This document shows positions 34,221 to 41,543 of a stretch of 64,000 nt of DNA, piece by piece (the stretch's first letter is position 1; the number at the start of each line of letters is the position of its first letter). The notes below the pieces were generated by a model. It was not told the origin of the DNA, searched no databases, and saw only the letters and a program-made list of their open reading frames with translations. This stretch comes from Tsukamurella sputi (GTDB lineage: Bacteria; Actinomycetota; Actinomycetes; Mycobacteriales; Mycobacteriaceae). The stretch is taken from NCBI RefSeq assembly GCF_007858445.1, contig NZ_VIGV01000003.1, forward strand, positions 62,001 through 126,000, in the 5' to 3' direction. The position numbers and the translations under genes are program-made.

Positions 34221-35474
34221 ATGGACACTGCTGCCTTCGAGAACTGGGAATCGGAAGTTCGCGGCTATTGCCGGAACTTCCCCACCGTCTTCGCGTCCGC
34301 GTCCAACGCGCGACAGGTCGATGAGGCAGGGAAGAGCTACATCGACTTCTTCGCCGGCGCGGGCGTGCTCAACTTCGGGCACAACAACCCGGCGATGAAG
34401 CGTGCCATGATCGAGTTCATCGAGGCCGACGGCGTCGCGCACAGCCTGGACACCTACACCACCACCAAGCGCGACTTCCTGACCCGCTTCCACGACGTGA
34501 TCCTCGCGCCGCGCGGCATGGATCATCGTATGCAGTTCACCGGTCCCACCGGCACGAACGCAGTGGAGGCGGCGCTCAAACTCGCGCGCCTGGCCACCGG
34601 CCGACGGGAAGTGGTGGCCTTCAGCCACGGCTTCCACGGCATGACGCTCGGCGCCCTGGCAGCGACGGCGAACGAGGCCTTCCGCCAGTGGGCCGGCGTC
34701 CCGCTGCGCGACGTGGTGCGGCTGCCCTTCGAGACCGCGCCCGGCGGCAAGACCGCCCTCGCGGATTACGCGGCGGCGCTGGCGGATCCGTCCAGCGGGC
34801 ACACCGCGCCCGCGGCCTTCCTGGTGGAGGCGGTACAGGCGGAGGGCGGAGTCAACGTCGCGAGCGCCGACTGGCTGCACGCCGTCCAGGATCTCGCCCG
34901 GGAGACCGGCGCGCTGTTCATCATCGACGACATCCAGGCCGGATGCGGGCGCACCGGTAGCTATTTCAGCTTCGACGGGTACGGCCTCGACCCGGACATC
35001 ATCACTCTCGCGAAAGGGCTCGGCGGCTTCGGCACACCGATCGCGATGAACCTGAACAAGCCCGCGGTCGACGCGCACTGGTCGCCCGGCGCGCACACCG
35101 GCACCTTCCGCGGGCAGGGCCTGTCGATGGTGGCGGGCACCGTCGCCCTCGACTACTTCGCCGACGACGAGCTGATGTCCGCTGTCGCGGCGAAGGGCGA
35201 GACGATGCGGGAGCGGCTCGCTGCGATCGCAGCGGCGCACCCGGATCGCGACTGGGAGGTGCGCGGCAAGGGCATGATGCAGGCCCTCGACACCGGCGAC
35301 GGGGCCTTCGCGAAGGCCGTGCAGAAGGCCTGCTTCGACACCGGGCTCCTCATCGGGCCCTGCGGAAGCGGAGGTCGGGTACTCAAACTCATCCCGCCGC
35401 TGACGATCCCGGAGCAGGATCTCGCCGAGGGCCTGGATCTGCTCGACGCGGCGGTGACGGAGGTGGCGCGATGA
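34221..35474 (+). CDS. doeD: Diaminobutyrate transaminase DoeD (EctB-like)
   Basis: The 417-residue class-III PLP aminotransferase has PLP Asp in FIIDDIQAGCGRTG and the Schiff-base Lys in ITLAKGLGGFG. The N-terminal LESEVRxYCRxFP-type segment (here WESEVRGYCRNFP), the FFAGAGVLNFGHNNP block and TGTNAVEAALKLAR are typical of EctB/DoeD. In biosynthesis EctB makes diaminobutyrate from aspartate semialdehyde; in a degradation operon with DoeA and DoeC the same reaction runs backward. ATG at 34221 is preceded by AAAGGG. No ectA or ectC is nearby, so a biosynthetic role is less likely. Confidence 0.82.
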   Translation: MDTAAFENWESEVRGYCRNFPTVFASASNARQVDEAGKSYIDFFAGAGVLNFGHNNPAMKRAMIEFIEADGVAHSLDTYTTTKRDFLTRFHDVILAPRGMDHRMQFTGPTGTNAVEAALKLARLATGRREVVAFSHGFHGMTLGALAATANEAFRQWAGVPLRDVVRLPFETAPGGKTALADYAAALADPSSGHTAPAAFLVEAVQAEGGVNVASADWLHAVQDLARETGALFIIDDIQAGCGRTGSYFSFDGYGLDPDIITLAKGLGGFGTPIAMNLNKPAVDAHWSPGAHTGTFRGQGLSMVAGTVALDYFADDELMSAVAAKGETMRERLAAIAAAHPDRDWEVRGKGMMQALDTGDGAFAKAVQKACFDTGLLIGPCGSGGRVLKLIPPLTIPEQDLAEGLDLLDAAVTEVAR

Positions 35475-36721
35475 AGCGACGCGACGACATGACCTTCCCA
35501 CCCGAGGAGTACGAGCGGCGGCTCGGGGAACTGCGCGAGCGGATGGACAAGCGCGGGCTGGACGCGGTGGTGATCACGGATCCCGAGAATCTGATGTACC
35601 TCACGGACTACCAGACCACCGGCTACTCCTTCTTCCAGGCGCTCGTCGTCCCGCTCGATGACGAGCCGGTGATGATCACCCGCGCGATGGAGGAGTCCAA
35701 TGTCATCGCGCGCACGTGGGTCGAGCGCACCCGCCCGTATCCCGATACGGGCGACGCGATCCAGGAGCTGGTGCTCACCCTCAAGGAGGGCGGGCTCGGC
35801 ACCAAACGCGTGGGCTACGAGCGCAACAGCTACTTCTTCCCGGCCTACCAGCAGGACCGCGTGCACACCTCCTTCCAGCAGGGCGTGCTCATGGACTGTT
35901 TCGGCATCGTCGAGGCGGGCCGGGCGACGAAGTCGGAGGCGGAGATCGCGGTGATGCGCCGGGCCGCCCGGGCGGCCGAGGCGGGCATGGCGGCGGGGCT
36001 CGAGGCGGCGGTGCCGGGCAATACCGAGAACGACGTGGCGGCGGCGATCAGCGCTGCCATGTTCCGCGCCGGCGGTGAGTTCCCCGCCGTGATGCCCTAC
36101 GTCGCATCCGGGCCGCGGTCGATGATCGGGCACGCGACGTGGGAGGGCCGCACGATAGAGCCGGGAGAGCACGTCTTCCTCGAGGTCGGCGGCTGCTACC
36201 GTCGCTACCACGCCGCACTCATGCGCACGGCGGTCAACGGCGAGCTCTCGCCCTCGATGCACGAGGCGCAGGAGCGGATGAAGCTCGCACTCTCCGAGCT
36301 GAAGTCCCTCATGCGCCCCGGCATGACGGTCTCCGACGCCGATTCCCTGGTGCGCCGCATCATCTCGGACAACACCGTCGGGGCGCGCCTGGTGACGCGC
36401 TCCGGATACTCGATCGGCATCGCCTTTCCGCCCTCCTGGGACGAGGGCTACATCCTCAGCCTCAATCCGGGTGACTTCACCGCGCTGGAGCCGGGGATGA
36501 CCTTCCACGTGATCCCGTGGATGTGGGGCGTCGACGGGGACAAGACCGTCGGCATCTCGGACACGATCCGGATCACCGAGGACGGGTGCGAATCCTTCTT
36601 CACGCTGGACGAGGACTTCACCGTGCACGACGGCGGCCCCTCGGCCCCGGCCGCGGTGAACGGCGCCGTCGTCGGCGAAGGGCCGCACGAGGACACGACC
36701 GAGGCGGAGGTGCTGCCATGA
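35471..36721 (+). CDS. doeA: Ectoine hydrolase DoeA/EutD (M24 family)
   Basis: The 416-residue creatinase/prolidase-fold protein has an N-terminal creatinase domain (1-170) and a C-terminal pita-bread domain. DoeA opens the ectoine ring to N-acetyl-diaminobutyrate. The segments SGYSIGIAFPPSWDEGYILSL (split across 383-403) and LEPGMTFHVIPW match the ectoine hydrolase group. The metal ligands of true M24 peptidases are missing: the Asp pair is replaced in LEVGGCYRRYHAALMRT and the ligand His in GIAFPP, as expected for the metal-free subgroup. ATG overlaps the doeD stop by four bases, with GGAGGT upstream. Confidence 0.85.
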   Translation: MKRRDDMTFPPEEYERRLGELRERMDKRGLDAVVITDPENLMYLTDYQTTGYSFFQALVVPLDDEPVMITRAMEESNVIARTWVERTRPYPDTGDAIQELVLTLKEGGLGTKRVGYERNSYFFPAYQQDRVHTSFQQGVLMDCFGIVEAGRATKSEAEIAVMRRAARAAEAGMAAGLEAAVPGNTENDVAAAISAAMFRAGGEFPAVMPYVASGPRSMIGHATWEGRTIEPGEHVFLEVGGCYRRYHAALMRTAVNGELSPSMHEAQERMKLALSELKSLMRPGMTVSDADSLVRRIISDNTVGARLVTRSGYSIGIAFPPSWDEGYILSLNPGDFTALEPGMTFHVIPWMWGVDGDKTVGISDTIRITEDGCESFFTLDEDFTVHDGGPSAPAAVNGAVVGEGPHEDTTEAEVLP

Positions 36722-38097
36722 CGACGATGCTGACCGTGATCGACCCCTCGACGGGGGAACTCCTCCGCGAGGTGCCGGCCGCCGGCCCCGCCGAGATCGA
36801 GGCGACGCTCGAGCGGGCCGAGACGGCCTTCGGCGACTGGAGGCGGACGGAATTCGCGGAGCGGGCGCGGCTGTTGCGCGACGTCGGTGCCGAGCTGCGC
36901 AGGGGCATCGAGGATTACGCCTACGTGATGACCGAGGAGATGGGCAAACCCATCACCGAGGCACGGGGCGAGGTGATCAAGGCGGCGTGGGCCGCGGAGC
37001 ACTACGCGGAGCACGGCGAGCAGTACCTCGCGCCCGACGTCGTCGAATCGGACGCCACGTCGAGCTACGTGCAGTACCTGCCGCTCGGGCCGGTGCTCGG
37101 CGTGCTGCCGTGGAACGCACCCTTCTGGCTGGCCTTCCGGTTCTGCGCTCCCGCGCTCATGGCGGGCAACACCTGCGTCATGAAGCACGACCCGCACGTG
37201 CCCGGCTGCGCCGCCGCGATCGCCGGGGCGTTCCGTGCCGTCGGTGCGCCCGACGGGGTGTTCGCCTCCCTCCCGGTGGCCACACCCGACGTCGAGGGGG
37301 TGATCCGCGATCGGCGCATCCGTGCGGTCTCGTTCACCGGTTCCGATCGCGCCGGCGCCGCGGTGGCGTCGGTGGCCGCGTCCGAGATCAAGCCCGCCGT
37401 ACTGGAGCTCGGCGGCTCCGACCCGTCGATCGTGCTGGCGGACGCCGATATCGAGGCCGCCGCCGAGACGCTGGCGCTGTCCCGGATCATCAACGCCGGC
37501 CAGTCCTGCATCGCGGCGAAGCGCATCATCGTCGAGCGGCCGGTGCACGACGAGCTCGTCGAGGCGCTCCGCACTCGGCTCGCGGCGCTGCGGATGGGCG
37601 ATCCACGGCACGACGACACGCAGGTGGGGCCGATCGCGCGCGCCGATCTGCGGGACGCGCTGCACCGCCAGGTGACGGAGACGGTGAACGCCGGCGCCAC
37701 CTGCCTGCTCGGCGGCACGGTGCCCGACGTCCCGGGCTTCTACTACCCGCCGACCCTGCTCACCGGGGTGCGGCCGGGGATGGCGGCCTGCGCCGAGGAG
37801 ACCTTCGGACCCGTCGCCGCGGTGATGACGGCCGTCGACGCGGAGCACGCCGTCGACCTGGCGAACGCGACGCAGTACGGCCTCGCCGCGAGCGTCTGGA
37901 CGGAGACGGCGCGCGGCGAGGCCATGGCCCGCGAACTCGAAGCCGGGCAGGTCAGCGTCAACGGGATCGTCAAGACCGACCCGCGACTGCCCAGCGGCGG
38001 GATCAAGCGTTCCGGCTACGGCCGGGAACTCGGCCGTGCCGGCATCCACGAGTTCGTCAACGCCCAGCAGGTCTGGGTCGGCCCCAAGCGGGACTGA
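36718..38097 (+). CDS. doeC: Aldehyde dehydrogenase, probable aspartate-semialdehyde dehydrogenase DoeC
   Basis: The 459-residue NAD(P)+-dependent aldehyde dehydrogenase has general base Glu in VLELGGSDP and nucleophile Cys in NAGQSCIAAKR, with Rossmann segment FTGSDRAGAAV. It is of the succinate-semialdehyde dehydrogenase (GabD1) type by sequence. As last gene of the operon it would oxidise aspartate semialdehyde to aspartate, completing ectoine degradation into central metabolism. The start overlaps the doeA stop by four bases. It is convergent with glmS, 11 bases away. Confidence 0.8.
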   Translation: MTTMLTVIDPSTGELLREVPAAGPAEIEATLERAETAFGDWRRTEFAERARLLRDVGAELRRGIEDYAYVMTEEMGKPITEARGEVIKAAWAAEHYAEHGEQYLAPDVVESDATSSYVQYLPLGPVLGVLPWNAPFWLAFRFCAPALMAGNTCVMKHDPHVPGCAAAIAGAFRAVGAPDGVFASLPVATPDVEGVIRDRRIRAVSFTGSDRAGAAVASVAASEIKPAVLELGGSDPSIVLADADIEAAAETLALSRIINAGQSCIAAKRIIVERPVHDELVEALRTRLAALRMGDPRHDDTQVGPIARADLRDALHRQVTETVNAGATCLLGGTVPDVPGFYYPPTLLTGVRPGMAACAEETFGPVAAVMTAVDAEHAVDLANATQYGLAASVWTETARGEAMARELEAGQVSVNGIVKTDPRLPSGGIKRSGYGRELGRAGIHEFVNAQQVWVGPKRD

Positions 38098-38108
38098 CCT
38101 CGCGGCGG

Positions 38109-39944
38109 CTACTCGACAGTGACCGACTTCGCCAGGTTGCGGGGCCGGTCGATGTTGAGGCCCAGGCTGAGCGCGGCGTAGTAGGCCAGTAGCTGCGTCG
38201 GGATCATCAGCAGGATCGGATCCAGCTCCGGCTCGTTCTTCGGCACCGTGAGCGTCACCTTCGACTCGGGCAGTTCGACACCGGGATTGGTGATCGCCAC
38301 GATGTCACCGCCACGCGCCGCGATCTCGTGCAGCGCACCGATGTTGCGGTCCAGCAGCTCGTCGTCGGGGACGATGGCGACGGTCGGCATCTCCGGGCTG
38401 ATCAGCGCGAGCGGTCCGTGCTTGAGCTCGGACGCCTGGTAGGCCTCGGCGTGGCGGTAGCTGATCTCCTTGAACTTCTGCGCGCCCTCGCGGGCCGTCG
38501 GGTAGCCGCGCACTCGGCCGATGAAGAACAGGCTGGGCGCCTGCGCGAGGAGCTTCGCCGCCTCCTCGACGTCCCCGGGCTCGTTGATGATCTCGCCGAT
38601 CTGCGCAGGCAGGGCCTTGAGTCCCTTGACGATCCGCGTACCGTCGGTGATCGAGAGGTCGCGGACACGGCCCAGAGCGAGCGCGAGCAGCGCGAAGCCG
38701 ACCGCCATGTGCGTGTTGGCCTTGGTGGAGGCCACGGACACCTCGGGGCCGGCGTGCAGGTAGATGCCGCCCGAGACCTCGCGCGCGATGGTGGAGCCGA
38801 CCACGTTGACCAGGCCGACGATGGTGCCGCCCTTGCGCTTGACCTCCTGGACCGCGAACGCGGTGTCGGCGGTCTCGCCGGACTGGCTCACCGCGACGTA
38901 CAGGGTGTCTGGCTCGACGATGGGGTTGCGGTAGCGGAACTCGCTGGCGGGCTCGGCATCCGCGGGGATGCGGGCGAGCTCCTCGATGAGCGAGGCGCCC
39001 AGCTGGCCCATGTAGTAGGCGCTGCCGCAGCCCAGGATCTTGACCCGCTTGAACCGCCGCATGGCCTGCGCGTCCAGGTTCAGGCCGTCGAGGCGGGCGG
39101 TGGCGAAACGCTCGTCGAGCCGGCCGGAGAGCATGCGCTCCAGCGACTGCGGCTGCTCCGCGATCTCCTTGAGCATGAAGTGGCTGTGGTTGCCCAGCTC
39201 CAGCTCGTCGGGCGAGATGTCCACGGTGGTGGCGGACTTCGCGACCGCACGGGCATCGTCGGCGCTGAACATCCGGAAGCCGGACGCGGTGACGGTGGCG
39301 CACTCGCCGTCGTCCAGGTGGACCACCTGGCTGGTGTGCCGGACCACGGCGGAGATGTCGGAGGCGACGAACATCTCCTTGTCGCCCACTCCCAGGATCA
39401 GCGGGGAGCCGTTGCGCGCGACCACGATCCGGTCGGGGTGCGCGGTGTCGATCACTGCGAGCGCGTAGGTTCCGCTGAGCCGGTGCAGGGTCGCGCGGAC
39501 CGCGTCCTCGAGGGTCTCGGCACCGCTGCGGGCGATCAGGTGCGCCACGGCCTCGGTGTCGGTGTCGGACGTGAGCTCCACACCCTCGGCCTCGAGCTCG
39601 ATCCGCAGGTCGCGTGCGTTATCGATGATGCCGTTGTGCACCACGAAGATCCGCTCGTCGCCGTTGGCGTCGGGAGCGGACGTGTGCGGGTGGGCGTTGG
39701 CCTCCGACGGCGCGCCGTGCGTCGCCCACCGGGTGTGCCCGATGCCGGTCTTGCCGGCGAGGCGCTTCGGCAGCGCGGCCTCCAGGTCGCGCACGCGGCC
39801 GACGCTGCGGACGCGCTTGGCGCCCGACGGGCCGAGGACGGCGATACCCGCCGAGTCGTACCCGCGGTACTCGAGCTGGGTCAATCCGTCGACGAGGATG
39901 TCCACGGCCGTCTGGCCACCGATGTATCCGACGATTCCGCACAT
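38109..39944 (-). CDS. glmS: GlmS-type glutamine:fructose-6-phosphate aminotransferase (divergent copy)
   Basis: The 611-residue two-domain enzyme has an N-terminal glutaminase (nucleophile Cys2, GHTRWATHG, HNGIIDN, SDTDTEAVA) and two SIS isomerase domains (SQSGETADT, YRHAEAYQASELKHGP) ending PRNLAKSVTVE, as in true GlmS. It makes glucosamine-6-phosphate for peptidoglycan and other amino sugars. The sequence departs from the usual actinobacterial GlmS, for example SVASTKANTHM in place of ASTKAFLAQ-like, and much of SIS domain 1 differs, so it may be a second copy with a specialised role. It is in an operon with a small upstream gene, 14 bases apart, with AGGAG before the ATG. Confidence 0.85.
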   Translation of the reverse strand: MCGIVGYIGGQTAVDILVDGLTQLEYRGYDSAGIAVLGPSGAKRVRSVGRVRDLEAALPKRLAGKTGIGHTRWATHGAPSEANAHPHTSAPDANGDERIFVVHNGIIDNARDLRIELEAEGVELTSDTDTEAVAHLIARSGAETLEDAVRATLHRLSGTYALAVIDTAHPDRIVVARNGSPLILGVGDKEMFVASDISAVVRHTSQVVHLDDGECATVTASGFRMFSADDARAVAKSATTVDISPDELELGNHSHFMLKEIAEQPQSLERMLSGRLDERFATARLDGLNLDAQAMRRFKRVKILGCGSAYYMGQLGASLIEELARIPADAEPASEFRYRNPIVEPDTLYVAVSQSGETADTAFAVQEVKRKGGTIVGLVNVVGSTIAREVSGGIYLHAGPEVSVASTKANTHMAVGFALLALALGRVRDLSITDGTRIVKGLKALPAQIGEIINEPGDVEEAAKLLAQAPSLFFIGRVRGYPTAREGAQKFKEISYRHAEAYQASELKHGPLALISPEMPTVAIVPDDELLDRNIGALHEIAARGGDIVAITNPGVELPESKVTLTVPKNEPELDPILLMIPTQLLAYYAALSLGLNIDRPRNLAKSVTVE

Positions 39945-39958
39945 GCTGAGGCGGGCTC

Positions 39959-40219
39959 CTAGCTGTAGACGAGGCGGCGCAGCTGCCGCTCGGTGAGGTC
40001 CGGGGCGGCGACGAGCCGGCTGCTCAACTCGTCGGCGAGGGTCGCGAAGATCTCCGCGTTCTTGGCGCCGCGACCCTGGAGGTCACGGTGGCGACGGCGG
40101 ACGAACTCCTCGACCGGTTCCCGGTAGTACGCCGTGACGTCGTCGATGACACGCACGGCCTCGGCGGCGGAGAGCCCCGTGGTCCGCGCGATGTGATCCA
40201 CGAGATCGCTGTCCGGCAC
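39959..40219 (-). CDS. Small helical protein upstream of the divergent glmS
   Basis: The 86-residue charged protein (GTG start, VPDSDLVDHIARTTGLSAAEAVRVIDDV) is predicted all-helical, with no Cys, no signal and no membrane segment. The segment TGLSAAEAVRVIDDVTAYY looks like a DNA-binding or protein-binding helical hairpin, but I recognise no family. A TTG at 40255 would add 12 residues, but it coincides with the likely -10 element, so GTG is preferred. It is co-transcribed with glmS and might modulate it (inference). Promoter palindromes lie just upstream. Confidence 0.6.
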   Translation of the reverse strand: MPDSDLVDHIARTTGLSAAEAVRVIDDVTAYYREPVEEFVRRRHRDLQGRGAKNAEIFATLADELSSRLVAAPDLTERQLRRLVYS

Positions 40220-40254
40220 GATGTCGATCTTGCGGGCCCGACGGTGTGCTGTCA

Positions 40255-40298
40255 ATTATCTGCCCGGTTTCGGGCAGAAATGAGACCGAATCGTCTCA
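40255..40298 (-). promoter_or_regulatory. Promoter region with two palindromes (glmS operon)
   Basis: Leftward GATAAT (40260-40255) is a good -10. Overlapping its upstream side, TCTGCCCG-N4-CGGGCAGA (40259-40278) is a perfect eight-base inverted repeat, and TGAGAC-N6-GTCTCA (40281-40298) a second one. They are placed as operators over the promoter. The regulator is unknown; the neighbouring XRE protein has a different half site. Confidence 0.5.
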
Positions 40299-40332
40299 AC
40301 GATGGCTGCAAGCGGGCATCATGACAAGAATG

Positions 40333-40351
40333 CTTGACACGATATGTCAAG
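40333..40351. promoter_or_regulatory. Palindrome before the XRE gene, probable autoregulatory operator
   Basis: CTTGACA-CGATA-TGTCAAG is a perfect seven-base inverted repeat, and a third half site CTTGAC follows at 40356-40361, directly before the XRE start. TTGACA also fits a -35 element. Confidence 0.55.
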
Positions 40352-40369
40352 GCTGCTTGACTTCGTGGT

Positions 40370-40597
40370 GTGGACGAGAACCCGGTGCGAGTGCGACGGC
40401 GCGCTCAGCGGATCACCCAGGCCGATCTGGCCGCTGCGGTCGGTGTGAGCCGGCAGACGGTCGTCTCGGTCGAGAAGGGCGACTACGCCCCCAGCGTGTA
40501 TCTCGCGCTGAAGATCGCCAGGGCGCTCGAGTCCACCGTCGAAGAGCTGTTCCCGTTACCGGAGGAGGAGAACCATGGCGCCCTTGACCCGCGCTGA
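40370..40597 (+). CDS. Small XRE/Cro-type helix-turn-helix regulator
   Basis: The 75-residue protein is a single HTH_3 domain (QRITQADLAAAVGVSRQTVVSVEKGDY, about 13-39, continuing into PSVYLALKIARALE). Such mini-regulators usually pair with a small membrane protein, as here: the next gene starts 23 bases before this one's stop. It probably represses its own operon through the palindrome upstream. The GTG start fits the domain boundary. Confidence 0.8.
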   Translation: MDENPVRVRRRAQRITQADLAAAVGVSRQTVVSVEKGDYAPSVYLALKIARALESTVEELFPLPEEENHGALDPR

Positions 40598-41075
40598 GCA
40601 GTACATTCTGGCACCGTCGGACCCCGCCTGGGGCGACGAACGCAATCGCGACGAGTACTACCGGGCCTCGTCGGTGGGTTTCTTCTGGGCCACCTACGCC
40701 TTCTTGGCGGTCGCGGTTCTCGCGGCGCTGCAGGGGGCGATCGCTGCGGCGATCGTCGCGGCCCTGGCCCCCGGTCTCATCCAGATGGGTTCGGTGCAGC
40801 GCTACTGCGCGCGGCACGGCGTGGCCTACTACTCGATCGCGGCGGCGTTCAACACGGGCCGGCGGCGGATCGTCGGTCTCGTGACGCTGGTGCCGCTCTA
40901 CCTGGCGCTGGCCGTGATCCTCGCCGCGAAGCTCGGCGTCCTCGAGGGTGATGCGGCCACTCTGGCGGGCGGCGTCGTGGGCGCGATCTGCGGCGCGGGC
41001 GCGGCGTGGGCCGCCTATCTGATCGGCAAGCGGCAGCACGAAGATCCGTCGGAGCCGGACGACGTATTCGAATGA
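40575..41075 (+). CDS. Membrane protein coupled to XRE regulator
   Basis: The 166-residue protein has four predicted transmembrane helices grouped in two hairpins (about 33-72 and 97-145) and a charged cytosolic C-terminus ending QHEDPSEPDDVFE. It is translated from an ATG with a GGAGGAGGAG site inside the XRE gene. XRE plus small multi-pass membrane protein pairs are common in Gram-positives, and their function is mostly unknown. I recognise no family motif. Confidence 0.7.
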   Translation: MAPLTRAEQYILAPSDPAWGDERNRDEYYRASSVGFFWATYAFLAVAVLAALQGAIAAAIVAALAPGLIQMGSVQRYCARHGVAYYSIAAAFNTGRRRIVGLVTLVPLYLALAVILAAKLGVLEGDAATLAGGVVGAICGAGAAWAAYLIGKRQHEDPSEPDDVFE

Positions 41076-41091
41076 CGAAGGATCTCTGAAG

Positions 41092-41097
41092 TACGCT
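41092..41097 (+). promoter_or_regulatory. -10 hexamer before the GtrA gene
   Basis: TACGCT lies eight bases before the GTG start, in the 30-base gap after the membrane-protein gene. No ribosome-binding site is evident. Confidence 0.3.
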
Positions 41098-41105
41098 ATG
41101 ACCTC

Positions 41106-41543
41106 GTGACCACCTCCGAAGCGGCCGATCGGGAACACCTCGATCTCAAGACCCAGCTGATCCGTTTCGTGCTGACGGGTGGTTTCTCGGCGGTCGTGGA
41201 CTTCGGGCTGACGCTGCTGCTGGGTAAGTTCCTCGGTCTCGACGAGGCGCTCGCCAAGACGATCGGCTTCGTCTGCGGCACCACCACCGCATACCTGCTC
41301 AACCGGCGATGGACCTTCCGGGCCGAGCCCTCCACCAAGCGACTGATCGCCGTGTGGGCGCTCTACATCGCCATGTACGGCGTGCAGCTCGGTCTCTACA
41401 TGGCCTTCTACACGCTCTTCCCGCCGCCCGAGGACGGGATCGGCAGCTACGTCAACCGGCTCGTCGCCTTCGTGATCGCCCAGGGAACGGCGACGGTCGT
41501 CAACTTCATCGTGCAGCGCACGGTGATCTTCCGCTTGATGTGA
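41106..41543 (+). CDS. GtrA-family membrane protein (Rv3789-like)
   Basis: The 145-residue protein has four transmembrane helices and the GtrA signature RFVLTGGFSAVVDFGLTLLL. It ends in VNFIVQRTVIFR. M. tuberculosis Rv3789, next to dprE1, has been proposed to flip or anchor decaprenyl-phosphoarabinose synthesis partners. GtrA proteins generally help move polyprenyl-linked sugars. Here it is away from dprE1 (10 kb) and coupled to a GT-C glycosyltransferase by a GTGA overlap, suggesting that it supplies the polyprenyl-sugar donor for that enzyme. Confidence 0.8.
   Translation: MTTSEAADREHLDLKTQLIRFVLTGGFSAVVDFGLTLLLGKFLGLDEALAKTIGFVCGTTTAYLLNRRWTFRAEPSTKRLIAVWALYIAMYGVQLGLYMAFYTLFPPPEDGIGSYVNRLVAFVIAQGTATVVNFIVQRTVIFRLM

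Noticed and set aside
34221-38097. Ectoine biosynthesis operon
   Set aside because: There is no ectA (acetyltransferase) or ectC (synthase); the EctB-like enzyme sits with ectoine hydrolase and aldehyde dehydrogenase, which fits breakdown.
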